64,000 nucleotides of DNA from Ascaris suum. Lineage: Eukaryota > Nematoda > Chromadorea > Rhabditida > Ascarididae. The stretch is from contig CM024179.1 in NCBI GenBank assembly GCA_013433145.1, positions 4,512,501 through 4,576,500 of the forward strand, in the 5' to 3' direction. Shown here piece by piece: positions 23,062 through 36,075 of this stretch; the first letter of the stretch is position 1, and each line of letters begins with the position of its first letter. The position numbers were made by a program, and so were the translations under genes. Under the pieces are notes generated by a model. That model ran no database searches. It was given only the letters and a program-made list of their open reading frames with translations, and was not told the DNA's origin.

Positions 23062-25710
23062 TATGGTGACACATGCATAGGAAACAGGCTTGATCGCCGC
23101 TTGCATCTGCACGCCATGTGCTGGATAATAGGTCTGCATGATGTTTCGATTGACGTGAATAAGGATGCGTAGCAGGCATAATAATGCGCATTTAAAGCTA
23201 TAGCTTTCGTCTCCTTTAGCCATCACCAAGCAGCTTCTATATGTAGGCAACGCAATGTTTGTTGTTTAGAGCCAGATGGTGCAGATGACCATCGATAACT
23301 GCAAGTTGAAAGGTCCAATTTCGAACTGTAGTGTAGGAGGTTTTAGGACGCCCAAGGAATGTCAGTAGCAATCCTTAGGTTGTTTCCTAAAGAACGATGA
23401 AAAGTTAAGGAAGGTTGAATGTCACCGCTGGGGTCTAACGAGTCTAACGACACAGAAGGACCTTCGTTTCATTGTCATCACCGACTAAATGACCATGTTA
23501 AGTAACTAGAATTTGATCTTACAAATTAGCCGTAAGAATATGATTATAACAGTTACTGACAAAAGTGGCTTTTCAACCTTCGATGAGTATCCAGGAATCC
23601 GTGAAGCAGTTTCATTTGCTTGCTTGTGTTAACGAGCGTGACCTTTCAAGTAACCGTTATTTCAGGAATAGGATATTTCAGGAAATGCTCATTATTAAGT
23701 GTATAAAAATTTCATGTGTTTATTTTCCCAGAGTTGATGATAACAAATTTGTGACGGCAAAGTTTTCGTGCCCCACTGCGTGTAGCCGATGGAGATAAGC
23801 TGATAGTCCGCTTTGACTACCGCATTCCTTGCTTCATTTTATGCGCATTTGCATATTTCTTTACTGTAAAGTCGTATCTGTGAGCATGTGTGCGCCTGTC
23901 TTCGTGTCGTGTAATTTTAATTCGAGAACCACAGAGGCTAGAATCACGAAATTTGGTGATCAAATAGCGAATCTTATAAATTGCTTTTCGCTATGATCCA
24001 TCAACTTTGAGAGGAAATGGAGGCATTTAAATATATAAGAATTTACTATTTGTTTTATATTTATTGCTTTCTAATTTACACCGATTGCAGTGCATTATAA
24101 ATTAATCTTTTTTGGAAGGTTTATGCGAGTGGATGGGTGAAAGTATATACGAAGGTAATACAGCTTGTAGGCTTTTATGTTATCAACTATGAAGGCGATT
24201 GCGCAATTTGACGGGATGCAAAAGCAAACAACGTGTCCTTTTCTTCGCCACTCTCTGAATTACATAGTAATTGGATTCCAAAAGAATATGACCATAAATG
24301 TGACTTCCGGTGCAGTTTATTACCTCACTATGTCTATAAGTCAAATATCCATAGGACATAAAAAACTATGAATTTTGTTACATCTGATAGTGTCGCACTG
24401 AATTATCGTTATCACTTGAGTTTCAAATTACGCATAGAAATTTCCAGCCTAAAATATCATCATATACATGGTATTCATTTTTTACTGGCATGCTAGCAAA
24501 TGAAGGAGCATCAAAGCTGACAATTCCGGACGGTTTTATCCGGTGTTGTGAAGTGTCGAATACTTTAGAAATGACAAATAACTGAAGGCTCTATGATTTT
24601 TTTTCTTCTAGGGCATTTGAAATCCGCTTGTGGAAGTTCTTGTAAAGGATTCATCTCAAACCCACTATAAATGCTCATTTTAAAAGGTGAACGGTTTGTT
24701 TGGCTGCAAGTGCTACTGATAATTGGATGCGCCGCTATCGTTTCCTTATATCTCCCATTGCCATCATCTCCCGAGCCCTTCCCAAATTTCCTGGTCTATT
24801 CTTTTACGATCACATTCACCTGTAGAACAAAAGTCTCTTTGATGTGAAAGTTTCTATTGTCAATATATTCACCATTCGTGTATTTTATTGCGTGTATTAT
24901 TATATTCACCAATTCTAGCTTGTTGTTGTTATCGTTGAGCGTCTTCATGCTCCGTTCTTTGTTGTTGGACACTTCAGTATAGGTGATAATGTTTATGAAG
25001 AAGACCGAGACATTAAAGGAATATTCCCCTTCGAAGCAGTCGCGGATTTTCAATTTATTTATGCTAGGAAATTTCCCTCGGAGTTCGACAAGCTTTAGAG
25101 AGTCGTAAGAAGAAAGTTTAAGATATATTCTCTCGTTTGAATGAAGTTTTCTTCCCGTCTTTTTTGCCTAGCCCACAATTTATGTATTCTCTTATCCCGA
25201 CAAAGCCCATGCACATCATTTTTTTAATTTTTAACGAAGAGAAAAAAACCGAATGACTCATACGGTATAATTCAGAGATGCAATAATACAATCAACACTC
25301 TCAGTAGCTAAATACCTATGCCTCATTACCGTTTTCGTAGAGCGCACGTCGAGCGGAGAGTAAAACCTCACGTTTTAAATTCGCTAATGTCACCAACCAA
25401 GCAATTCAAGTCCATTCCTGATGCCGTCATCGCCTCTTGGCACATCTGCATACCTCCAGAAAAATCATCCAGAGGACCTGCTAACAACTGCTAACTGAGT
25501 TTTTGTGCATGTTTGCGGAAAAAAAAACTCGTTTTTGAGAAAGTGGTGTACAGAACCGACCGAATTCAAGCTGATGTCCCGTTAACGAAAATCTGGTTAC
25601 ATGAATTGCCGACTGCCAACAAAAAAGCACTCAGTACCTAACCATACAATTCTGCAGCCAGCAGATATGCTGGTAACGGTAATCAGCGATTGCATTCATT
25701 AGATATCGAC
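23062..25710. other. No supported gene
   Basis: Only short frames without motif or splice support (23056-23250 minus, 23565-23798 plus, 24177-24371 plus, 24796-25053 minus). Confidence 0.5.
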
Positions 25711-26274
25711 GCTACCAAACGTTGCATAGAAGAATGGATATGGGCGTCGCGCATAATACTAGCAGAACCTTTTCTTTCAAATTCTGTAAGCACTTACCTC
25801 TTTGAGCGATCAGTAACGTTTGATTATTTTCACTTTGCATGACACCTGCATATGAGACAAAGGTGAGGAGTGAGAGAGCATAAAACGGTATGGGTGGCCC
25901 ACTTTTCAACGTTATTATGCAGGGCAGAAGAAGTCAACAGGTAGTGTCATTGTTGATACCATTATTGGCTCCTTCTAACGGGTTGCAAGTTGCAAATTTT
26001 TCGATTTTCTCACCTCTTATATGTGTAACTGATTTCCTTACTTCCCACCGGGTGGCATTGGCAAGTACACTTTGTGATGCTGCCAGCTGCCACTTCTTAC
26101 GTAATTTCCCTCGGTGGAGGTATCAGTGTGCATGTTCGTTCGCTGTTTGCACTGCGAGTGCTCAACTCCATGGCTATGCGAGCATTTAACTTCAACTGCA
26201 TCCGCTCTCTTTTGTTCACTGTCCCGTGCGGAATTCACCCATTCAAATTTTAATTTCTAAGCACTCTATTGCAG

Positions 26275-26475
26275 CTTTCTATATACCTTGTGGTGAAGGA
26301 CGATCGCTACAAACTTCTGCATGCGTTAAGCTTATGCTATTCGGAGGTGGACGTTGAAAAGGCTCGGGTGTTTTGTTGTGGATCAGTGCCTTGCCGTAAA
26401 GGATGCAGACTCGTTTGCCAGTTGTTGCCATTAAGATGGGAAAAGAACGGCTATTGTTCAGCGAAATATGCTTAG
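26275..26475 (+). CDS. Candidate exon, cysteine-containing
   Basis: After the acceptor CTCTATTGCAG the frame is open to TAG at 26473-26475. It begins LSIYLVVKDDRYKLLHALS and continues with a cysteine-rich part (FCCGSVPCRKGCRLVC). The first third is the more protein-like and a GTGGAC donor could end the exon at 26349. No family recognised. Confidence 0.22.
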   Translation, partial: LSIYLVVKDDRYKLLHALSLCYSEVDVEKARVFCCGSVPCRKGCRLVCQLLPLRWEKNGYCSAKYA

Positions 26476-27702
26476 TTCCTCAGCGGAGTGTGTTTATCTT
26501 GTAGTCCTTTGCCGTTCATATTGTAAACAGATGCTTTACCTGTTTGCGGGTGATTTGAAAACACCGTCCTTTGTATGGCCCCGCCGTGCATTTTCGTATC
26601 TAACAAAGGAGTCTTAATGCTTTCAACGAATGGTTAAAACGTTCGCAGTCAAAGGTTTTATAGGAGCAGTGCCGTGTTCTTCAGGTTCTTTATCATTACA
26701 AGTGCTTTATGCGGTTGCACATCCAAGTTTCGCAGCTTCCACATGATGGGATATGCGTATGTTGTGTACTGCCCTCCCCTTCCCCCTCCCCCCACCCCGC
26801 CATCATGAAATACTGCACGCAGGTTTGGTCAGCACTCTTTTGAGTAGTATTCAAAGTCGCTGAAAACGTATAAAAATATTGCAGTCGGTTTGCATTTAGC
26901 GAAAGGTTCGTTAAGCCCTATATGCTCAAATGCGTGGCTAGGTTGAGGGTGTTTGATCTTGAACCTGTGGAGTATTGTCGATTCAAGTTGAAATCCCCTC
27001 TGTGCTTCAAAATTCCCGATGCACTGCAGCAAAGCGTTTCCGGCTTATTGACCAGCGTGAGCATCGACCCTTTCGTTATGAGGTAGCGAACACATTCCCT
27101 GGAGAGTATCCTCTATAGCTTTCGCACCAAGGTGGTTTGCACTTTAAATAAACCCCTTGTGAAATCGTTGAAGCGCGCAAATTTTCGGTGATATTTGTGC
27201 GTTGCTTCGACTGATTTTGCCTGAGAACCATCATTGACCTAGTTTACCGAGTGCACTCAGTGCTTTTTCTTTCCTATACCATAATTTCCGTTCATGCGGT
27301 TTTCTTTTTGTTACTATCTTTACTATTCGATATGCTTCGTCTTTAACTTGATAGGTGTTTTAGCCTGATTCGCCATTTTCAGGACCGTTATTTGGCGATC
27401 ACTGTGCGGAATTTCTCTTCACCGTTGTGCGAAACGAATCAGTGACCGTAGTCTGGAATATGCGTTTGGTGAGGAATCATTTCTTGCAATCTAATTGTGC
27501 AAATTTCACAATTATCTAAAGTTACAGCCTCAGAGGAGATTCTGGACAGAGGAGGAGAAACGTGAAAAGAACGCTGAACAAGTTTGGAACAGATTAGAAT
27601 ATTGGAATAAAAATAAAAAACGGGCTTGTCTTCGATCAAAACGAACGTCTGCACTCCTCAATCATAAGTTAATGCTTGTTCACATAGGAATATTCTCTTT
27701 AG

Positions 27703-27906
27703 GCAACCGTCGACGTTATTATTCCACTTGAGGAGCAGTACTATCAACTCCCAAATGGCTGTATCGTCGATTGGAAGGGCAACGAGGAAGGAAGTTTACT
27801 TCTTTTTCGGTTTTTAAGTGCAAACTTACGATCAACTACTGTGGGTGCTTTATTGTTTTGCCGTTGTTATGTTTTCTGGTGGACTCATATAGTGCGAATG
27901 CCATAA
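27703..27906 (+). CDS. Candidate exon, unknown protein
   Basis: Following TATTCTCTTTAG, the frame is open for 67 codons to TAA at 27904-27906. The start (ATVDVIIPLEEQYYQLPNG, then CIVDWKGNEEG) is clearly protein-like; the end becomes hydrophobic. Another frame over 27771-27998 ends at a GTAAGA donor and also contains a membrane-like span, so the reading is not settled. It lies 0.5 kb before a well-bounded exon on the same strand and may share a gene with it. Confidence 0.28.
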   Translation, partial: ATVDVIIPLEEQYYQLPNGCIVDWKGNEEGSLLLFRFLSANLRSTTVGALLFCRCYVFWWTHIVRMP

Positions 27907-28363
27907 ATTATTACATCATGGTCGTCGAAGTTACCTGGTGCATCTTCCATCGAATCGTTTTTAGCACAAGGCAAAGAATTACTAGAGCGGTAAGATAAAC
28001 TCTATAGCCGCTAACTTTGTGAGTTTCTGAGCATTGCCGGGCTTTTGTATCCTTCTGAAATGATTTGAACCAATTTACGCCAAGAGGATTTACTGCGGTG
28101 TAGTCAAAATTCGTTTCCTTGGTTCCTTCTGTGAAAGCGTGACCCTGTCGATTAATGAGGAGTGTGAATGGAGATACCTATTCATCTTTACATCGTTGCA
28201 CAACTGTTGTGAAAATATTGATAGGGGATATGGCAACGTCAGATTCGTTTCATAATTCAGCCTGAACAAGTTTTTATACTTTTATAAGCTTAACAAAAGT
28301 TTTTTCAGTGTCGCGAAGTCAACTAAAATAATTTTTATTTTCTTATTGCATTAATTGTTTCAG

Positions 28364-28457
28364 GTCGACTTCGAACACTTCAGTGATACTATCGCAACTT
28401 CGCTTCAACGGATTTCTTGTTTACACTCCACTAAGGGCGATCAAAATCCAAATATTG
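28364..28457 (+). CDS. Well-bounded internal exon, unknown protein
   Basis: The exon lies between a strong acceptor (TTAATTGTTTCAG) and a strong donor (ATTG then GTGAGT). It has 94 bases, starts in phase 0 and ends in phase 1. It encodes VDFEHFSDTIATSLQRIS and CLHSTKGDQNPNI. Both splice sites match the nematode consensus closely. The family is not recognised. Confidence 0.4.
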
Positions 28458-28579
28458 GTGAGTCGTTGAGTATAAAAGAGAATGCAAGCTTCAGCAAAAA
28501 ATTTGGTTGAACGGAGCTGCTCTCATAGTTTTGGATTAACTTTTCACCTCGTTTCTAGAAGTATTTCGTCTGGCCGGGA

Positions 28580-28615
28580 ACGTGCGTATGCGTGTATATG
28601 CGTATTTATGCGTAC
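28580..28615. repeat. Short degenerate TATGCGT repeat
   Basis: CGTATG, CGTGTATATG, CGTATTTATG and CGTA follow one another, a stuttered repeat of the word TATGCGT. A related TATGCGTGTG occurs near 28667. Confidence 0.7.
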
Positions 28616-30109
28616 TCCATCGAGATTAGCTGTCCCCTCCTCATTCTTAACGTGAACGAGATGGAGTATGCGTGTGCCTTAACTAGATCCGGTGGCCTGT
28701 GACAGTTCAGGTACAGACGACGACGTCTACACTGATTTTACCTGGAGTAATCACACTAACGCAGATAAAATCTGTGAGGCGTAAGCGCCACTGTTGCAAT
28801 GATGTTTTTTCACAAGGATGTGCGTTTAACGCTGCAAATAATTTCATTTTTCTATTCTGTTCTACTCTGTATCGATTTTTCCACATTACTTCACCGTCCT
28901 TGAGGATGTCCGGCTCACATTCGTCACCCCTTCTCACTCAGATTTTATTTTATGGGTATCCGTTTCTGCCTGATGTAGCACTTTCGATGTCGCGCACGGG
29001 TATACAACATTACTGACCGGTAGGAGCTGCTACCACTGATTTCGGTGTATTCCTAAGTTGTATTTGTTTTACGTCCAGTCGCACTGAAATTTGGGCAGTT
29101 TAGAATTTCCTTTCGGGTTTACCAAAGCTTGATACGAGTGCACCTAAGAAATCAAGAAACAAAAAAAGATACTTGCAAGTTTGCTATCTGCATATGCACC
29201 TTGCATTGCTCTAATGCATTTATGCAAAACTTTGCAAACAAGCATTTTAAGCGCAGTCGTTTCCGCCTTCATGCGTTCTTTTGACTTATTTTTGTCGTTT
29301 TTTCGTATCTTCGATTATGATTTTCTCTTTTAGGTCCGCTGTAAAAAGAGGAGGGAAACTCAGCAAGTTTTTGGAAATTGGTAACTATGATAAACATGCC
29401 AAAATTAACGAGTTTCAACAATCAGCCAGTGAAGGTCGGTGCCATTGGACCAGCCACAATATCCTTTCGCAGAACTTATCATACCTTCTGTCCTCATTAC
29501 TTGCCAAGGCATAATAAATTACGGTGGAGACTGTTACATCCATATCATTGCGAAGCGAACGCTTGCAGAAATTTTCTTCAGAGAGAGTCCTTTGCTCGCT
29601 AATGTGCCGCAACCAAACCGATTGCAATTTCAGACTTGACTGCTGTAAAGCGTGACCTGGCCGAGTGCGAAGTGCACTTGACTTTTAGGTAAATTCAGAT
29701 CCTTGTAACTTTCCCCGAAATTGATCGACTGAACTAATGATTAATTCAGGGATCCCACTTTAATGTAGATTATCTAGGCCAAATCCTGTAACTTTAGCTT
29801 TAGTGGTGTTTCCGAGTTAAAAACGATAGACAAGTAGACATACACTCATGTGTAAGAGCAGAGATATAAGCCTTAGCATAAGGAGGATTGCGAAGGACTA
29901 TGAAAGCGAGTCTTTCGGAAGAAATCTGGAAACGTGTCGGAAATTTATGAGGCGTTGTTTTGCAGTTTTCATCAACATTCACGCTGATGAATACTTTTTG
30001 GGCTGAATTGGATAGAGCGAATGTCATGCTAACGTTCAGTTGTCATTTTTCATCGTGGTCGTTTTATCTCATAAAGATATGCGCCTATTTGTATTCCATT
30101 TGTTTTCAG

Positions 30110-30294
30110 GTACTGTGTCTCAATGCGAGGAGGGGTGCTCCGCATTTGATTCTACTGCAGATTCTATTCTGGGTGCAGCGACTGTCAAACCGAATAACCA
30201 AGAGTTATCCGAGCTTCCAGCGAATTTCGACGAATTTGTGGCCAATATCCGTTATGGACGTATGTCTTCCCAGAAATCTACGAGGGGATTATGA
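30110..30294 (+). CDS. Candidate terminal exon, unknown protein
   Basis: After the acceptor CCATTTGTTTTCAG the frame stays open for about 61 codons to TGA at 30292-30294. It encodes VSQCEEGCSAFDSTADSIL, then KPNNQELSELPANFDEFVA. The CEEGC cluster resembles the cysteine pairs of extracellular domains. A longer frame (29960-30352) covers the same DNA in another register but reads less like protein. The family is not known. Confidence 0.35.
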
Positions 30295-33021
30295 ATTGAG
30301 ATTTCGATTAGTGCCAAGTGCATTTAATTGTAAGACTATTCGAAGTGAATGACCATTATTGACCATTTTGCGAAAATAAGTGCTCGTTTTGGCTTTGATT
30401 AAGGAAGAGTTTTAACGTTTGCAGAAATGACAAAAATAGAATATGGGTGAACAGTGTATTTTGGTATTCATTAACTGTCGTGTTATCTTCCCACTAAACC
30501 AATTACGCTTTGGACGTCAGAGTGGGGTAACAATAAACTCACTCTTCCGCTAATTCCAATTCTTCCTCACGTTCTCGTTTGTTGATCGGATGAATTCAAT
30601 TTCTTTCATCCAAGAATTCCTTTTTAAATGGTAATTTCTATTCTAGCAAAGTTACTGTGGAGATCGAATGTTGTAGGAATGTGAGGTTCGTGAAAAGGGC
30701 AAACACAATTGTTGTTTCGCCTTTTTCTTTGTTATTTTTACCGTTACTATTGAGACCCCTTTTGCCAGATTTTAGCACTCACTATTAATATCGGATGAAT
30801 GTCAGATTTAAGTGGTATATGGAAACAGTATCGAAGAGTTTCATGTTTATGATCTGAATTTTGTTCTTTGTTGTTATTGCAATCACAGAGTGCAGCGCAT
30901 GAAGTTGTTTTGTGTCTTAAGAAATGGTTGATGTATTCTCGCATTTGCTAAGCCATTTTTACACCGACTCATAATCGGTAAGGCGGACGAGAGATATGAC
31001 CCCTCTCCAGAGATTTCGATAGCTGAGACTCTATCTGCTCAAGAGTTTTGGCTGACACAACCAGAGCTTTTGTTAATCTCTGCTCCATCCTCTTGAGAAT
31101 TGTGGGATATTCTCATTAAAGTTTTGGGCATGGCTCTGCCACTAATCAGCTCATCGTCGCTTTACGATTTCCTAGTGTTAACTGAGCTGTTGGAGTGATA
31201 TCAAGTTTTTTGTTAGTCACTTTTGAAAAAAAAAACAATTCTTTGCAGAGAAATTTTATTGCTGGGACTTTCTATTGTTACGGATCGGAAACTTTTCACT
31301 GTCCTTCCGACGAGCGCATTTTTGCTGATATTGGTGGTCGCGGTCGAACGGTATCCAAATGCACTGAGCACAGAGAAAAGCGTCGTACTTAGCTGAGTTA
31401 GAGACAGGTCAAACAAGTTGACAAAACATTTTTCAACGGAAATTGATGTCAATGACGGCCTCTGCAAAATATCTGAAAATGGGCAGTGTGTGCACACGAC
31501 ACGACCTGAGGAGTCCCGTAAACACGCGGGAACAAGCATCCTGTGATTGACATATCTACTACTTACATCGCACGAAAGGTTTTTTCGTCAACACACATGA
31601 ATATAAATTATGTCGTGAACTCCCTTCAGTTTTCCTGTAGAGTATTTTTCTCGTTTGGTGGTTTTCGCCAGTCGTCTATAAAATATCGAGAATGTCTGCT
31701 TGTAGTGCTCTCGCATTTTCTGCATTTTATACGAACCCTAATCTGTGTTAGTATGAGAACTTGTTCCTTTTACTGTGTAGATGAATGATATGTTGGTCGT
31801 CTGTCCAATATGTGTAAAATGTTCGTTGATGACGTTGAAATGTACGATCTCTTCGTCGACTCACTCCTTGATTTCCATACGTTGCAGAATCATTTTCCCG
31901 AATCGAACAGTGAATTTATAGTTGGATAATTTCAGCGGAAATATTCGTTACTTTGCATGAATTTTTTTGTGAATGCTCGCTTTGACTGAATTGAATGAAT
32001 GTGAAATATATGATTTTATGCGAAGGTTCACCCTCATCTACAATGCGAATTATTCGTAGAATTCAAAGCGGTGAAGGTTGTCTCACGTTTTATGCAGCAC
32101 CATTGCTTTGATCATTACTTTAGGTCGTTTTTGTCATCATAAGCGATCGCCAGATTGTGAAGTACACCTTACCGGTTGTCTGAGCATGTTTTGTCGCACT
32201 AGCAAAACTGAAATTGCACTCAATTTTAAGCTACACCCATACTTTTATTTTTGCTATGCTTTATCGAGCTTCACGTGTTCTGTTATATTCCGTACGTTAT
32301 TTGAAGTTGCGCGTAGTTGCATGTTTTGTTTATTTCTCAGAAAAAAGCGTGTTGTAGTTACTGCTGTGTAAGCTTTCAGGCTTTAACAGGCCGGCAGTCT
32401 TGTTCGTCAGGGTCACCTTGTGTTTTGAGGGGTTTTGTGATGGGATGGTAGAGTTGTCGCACGAGAAGTTCGACGTTTTCAGAACGTCAAATAATGTATC
32501 CGTACAAAGTTTCAGCTCAATTGAAGGAGATTGTTTCTGGGTTAAATTTGGAAGATTACGGTTGCCTCATGAAAACGTCTTATGGGGACATAGGCATGCT
32601 TCCGTTGCTTTTTATTCGCTCCACATAATGACGTAGTCGTTTTTGTACTTGTATACACATGTGTCTGTCTGTTGTCTGCCTGTATGTATGTCTTTACTGA
32701 TCGTTGTACCAATTTTGTAGGAAGTTAGAGATATTTAAGAACAGAAGCATATTTTATTTCCTTGCATTTTACACCGACCACTTTCTCATACTAAACTACT
32801 CGAGTGGCGAAGAATATTGCAAAAAAAAAAAAAGAAAAGAAAACGACGGAAGAAAACAAGTTGATTGGTTACAAAAAAAGGAATTGATTTGTTCAAAGGG
32901 AGGAATACAAAATCCTTATCAAATCGGCTTCTTTCATACATTCTGTTGTCAATTTAATTCAGTTTCCTGAATGCCATTTCAACGATCATGCATGACCTAT
33001 GTCTATCTCTTGTCATCAAGC
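30295..33021. other. No firmly supported gene
   Basis: A segment after TTCTTTGCAG at 31247 reads EILLLGLSIVTDRKLF and LLILVVAVERYPN, recalling the third membrane span of a seven-pass receptor, but the evidence is too thin for a call. Poly(A)-rich DNA occurs at 32821-32843. The rest holds nothing I can support. Confidence 0.35.
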
Positions 33022-33094
33022 GCACTTATTTCTGACAATCAAGTTACTCAAGTCGAACTGTTGTAATGACCTGAGGCTCAGGTTATTACGACAA
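33022..33094. repeat. Dispersed repeat copy 1 with imperfect palindrome
   Basis: GCACTTATTTCTGA at 33022-33035 is followed by a palindrome centred on 33076. Arms 33061-33075 and 33077-33091 pair with two mismatches around the core CCTGAG-G-CTCAGG. Parts of this unit recur at 35728-35766. Confidence 0.75.
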
Positions 33095-33122
33095 AACATA
33101 AATATTATTTGTAAGTTTTGAA

Positions 33123-33883
33123 ATGGCTGATTGCCACACAATGCAATTTTTAATTATTAAATTTCGTCATCGTAGCTTGAGAATTGAAAGAATCGAACAT
33201 GTAGGCGATGCACTTGTGTCTAGAATTGACTTACCTGTGTCTACCTCACATAAGCAATTAGAGCAGGCTATTGTCATAACTGATTTCGTAAAAATCCACA
33301 AAAACGATAAAAAGGATGATAAGCGTCAGCTATTACTCGCTATAAAGCGAAAAAGATTTAAATTGTCGCTTCATTAGATGTCGTTTAATGAACAAAAAGT
33401 TCTTTTCCGCCAGTAGAATAAAATCTTGCAGTTTCCATAAAGTCATTGCAGTTTTTATTTTATGCTTAGAGTAATTTATGGATACTTTCGTAAATTTTCA
33501 CATTTCTCAAAGAAAAAGTTTATATTCTCAATGATTCTACGAGCTCACTTTGATTTGTTTTAGTAATTAGAAGAGTTTCGTTTTAAATGGCTAATGCATT
33601 GTGTTGCGCTAGGCAAGTGCGTCAAGAGTGCTTCATCGAAGCATTCAACAAATTCGACGATTGTCGGCAAAATTTTTTATTATCTTCGTTGATTTTCATA
33701 AGCTTCTTGCACAGATACTTTGGATACTTTAGAGAGGATTGGATTTTCCCAAAATATGGAACGAAGAGGCTCATGGACTGCCACATTAATGTTCCTCTTC
33801 TAGATTTTCTTCTTTTCGGCCATAATTTTTCGTTTCCGTCGTTTCGTTGTTATGTTCACTTCCGGTTGACTTGTCTTCTATAG
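33123..33883 (+). other. Two unassigned open frames
   Basis: Frames of 84 codons (33123-33377, ATG start, basic C-terminus) and 98 codons (33587-33883) occur on the plus strand. The first begins with ATG, carries KQLEQAIVITDFVKIHKND and ends in a lysine-rich tail. Neither has splice support or a known domain. Confidence 0.2.
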
Positions 33884-34335
33884 CTACTTTCAGATGAATA
33901 TGATGTCGATGAAAAATTACAACCCATTCTATGCAAAATAAAAAATACGAATTCTGGGTTTCTCCGATGGATCGATCTATTGCAGTGTTTTATTGACCGG
34001 TAAGCAAATCAGAGTGAACGAAAGCCGTAGGAGATCTACGAAGTTTTCTGAACGGAACGTTTATTCGACAATAACGCTTCGCTCATGCTCAAAGTCTGCA
34101 GCTCCAACATCTCCGTACTGAATCTCAAGCTGAAATGTCGTTGTTTAGCACTTGTCATTACGAAAACCCATATTCCTTTCCTAATGCAAATTTCAGCTGT
34201 GTGTGAGCCGATTTGAAATCTGTGATGTAGTCCATTTAGCGAATGCACGCCGCTCCTTCTGTTGTGACAATATATCGTCCATCTCTTTATAAACCACTAC
34301 AATCTCCTCATAGAAGAGGTGAAATAGCTATCAAA

Positions 34336-34978
34336 ACTTAAAATATACATAAATTCCCAGCGATTTTATTGCTGTTTAAACTACTAAACTTGAGGTGGAA
34401 TTGCCGAAATTCAAGTTGGCAAAGAAATATGTGTTGAGCAACGTTATGAAAAAGCTTGGCATCGTTGATGCTTTCACTACAAATTCGAACTTCACTGCTA
34501 TCAGCATTGGGCCTCTTCATGTTCCATAAATCGTCGATAAGTCGCTCGTTGAGGTGCTTTTTTCCTAAAGTTGTCTTTATAAGGTTCCATTCTATAAAAT
34601 ATAATTAGCTTTATTCCTTTCATGAATCACGAAAACTTTTACCGCTTAACAGACTGCTAGATGCATTATTAGGCAATACGTCTAGCAGTTCTTAACGACC
34701 CTTAAAATGCTTCCTGGAGGGACACCGTTCAAAATTTCTTGTCAACCTGACAGGAACTCTTCCACAATTTTAATCGCTCGTTCAGAGAACGAAGGATTAG
34801 AAATGAATAGTTTCATCGATTTCAATAATGACTTCAAAATCCATGTGCTCGCAGCCTGTGTAAAAGTTGTATTTTGATCGATACCAGAGGAATTTGCGTA
34901 ATCGTTGTCACCATAAGGATTTGTGACGATTGTGACCGTCGAGCACCATGTGCTGTGAAATACCCTTACGAGTGTCAC
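34336..34978 (-). CDS. Unassigned minus-strand exon candidates
   Basis: The upstream part (34742-34978) encodes [18 protein letters not shown] and [13 protein letters not shown], then TGA. The downstream part (34336-34592) is open with [19 protein letters not shown] and [18 protein letters not shown]. For the second part a competing frame starting from ATG after TTTTATAG also looks plausible, so the register is not settled. No family recognised. Confidence 0.2.
34653..34689. repeat. Hairpin, 9-bp perfect stem with 19-base loop
   Basis: ACTGCTAGA (34653-34661) and TCTAGCAGT (34681-34689) are perfect inverted repeats. This could be a small structured RNA, a binding site or the trace of an excised element. 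Confidence 0.7.
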
Positions 34979-35727
34979 TCTGATGCTACGTGTAGGCTAT
35001 ATAAGGACTGTAACTGCCCACTCTGTCACTGTTCATTCGCAGTAGTTCGTGGCTGGAAGGTGAAGTCATTGTCGTTGTCCAATAAAACTTTAAACTGTCA
35101 TTTATGCAGTCTTTGGCATTCGGATGAACGTTTTCCATGAAACAAACTAAACAGTATCAGCTTTAGAGGCCAAAAAGGCGAAAATCTGTCGCATGTTTTC
35201 GAGCATAATGCTTTATATAGAATATATATGGCAATATATGTGGCTGAATCAGCGTGTTGTGATAGATCGCCACTAATAGTGAATCATGGTCTAGTGACTG
35301 AAATATGAGATAAGACTTTCTTCCAGATAACGTCATTTGTTATGGTATCCTTGCATACGCCTGCTTCGGCATAATCGCTTATCATCGTGCCATAGTGTTG
35401 TGATAAAAAACTGTATCACCATGGTCGCCTAATCTGGGGATCAACCCGCAGAAACTTATATACCTTTCTCTCTTTAACTTCTTGATTGATTAGTGTGAGT
35501 GATACCGTTTGCACATCAGAATATCTCCGCCCACTGACAAGAACTTTACAGAAAGATTGCGATTTTTAAACAAATATTTCTTCCATGTGCTCGTTCGATT
35601 AGTTGGTAGCTCGGGCTTCATTAGCGAAGCAATGAGAAGTTAGAGCGCTTGGCGTGCGCTAGAAACGACGAAAATTAATGACTTGCAATGCATTCACCGT
35701 CATCTTCTATAAGTGCTGTTATCGAGG

Positions 35728-35766
35728 GCACTTATTTCTGAGGCTCAGGCGATGAGTTATTACAAC
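35728..35766. repeat. Dispersed repeat copy 2
   Basis: This copy shares GCACTTATTTCTGA and TGAGGCTCAGG, followed by TTATTACAACAA, with the copy at 33022-33094. It lacks about 37 bases between the first two blocks. Confidence 0.65.
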
Positions 35767-35989
35767 AACTAAACGAAAACGAAGAAATCCTCCATTCTGT
35801 ACCGTCAAGGAGATCAGCTGTCAGAACCTCTAAGTTTCACTTCTTTCTTATTCAACGCAGCTAATAAACCCGTATTTTATTCTATTTACTTTCTGGTAAA
35901 ATGTTTGTACTCTAAAGCAGCATTCTCGCCTTGGGCTTGTTCTGCTCGACGTCTCTATGAGAAAATTTCGCTGTTTCCACATATTGCAG

Positions 35990-36075
35990 GTGTAAATGTG
36001 TTTCTCAACATAACATTCATTTGTTCCATTGCTGCTGCTATTGATATCTTCATGTCATTCGATTGCCAACTATTG
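35990..36075 (+). CDS. Well-bounded hydrophobic exon
   Basis: The exon lies between CCACATATTGCAG and TTG-GTGAGT. It encodes a membrane-span-like segment, NVFLNITFICSIAAAIDIF, then MSFDCQLL. Upstream the same frame is open to 35905. Downstream, at about 36150-36247, a basic stretch (RKGTTKREQDNVRRTDL) could be a cytoplasmic tail. A multi-pass membrane protein is the natural guess, but no family can be named. Confidence 0.35.

Noticed and set aside
31248..31390. Seven-pass chemoreceptor fragment (LLILVVAVERYPN)
   Set aside because: A short hydrophobic segment with ERY resembles the third span of nematode receptors, but no flanking spans in phase were found and another frame of the same DNA is equally open.
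34874..35140. Cysteine-rich plus-strand frame ([10 protein letters not shown] and onward)
   Set aside because: The cysteine pattern is irregular and fits no EGF or other known module. A minus-strand frame over the same bases reads at least as well.
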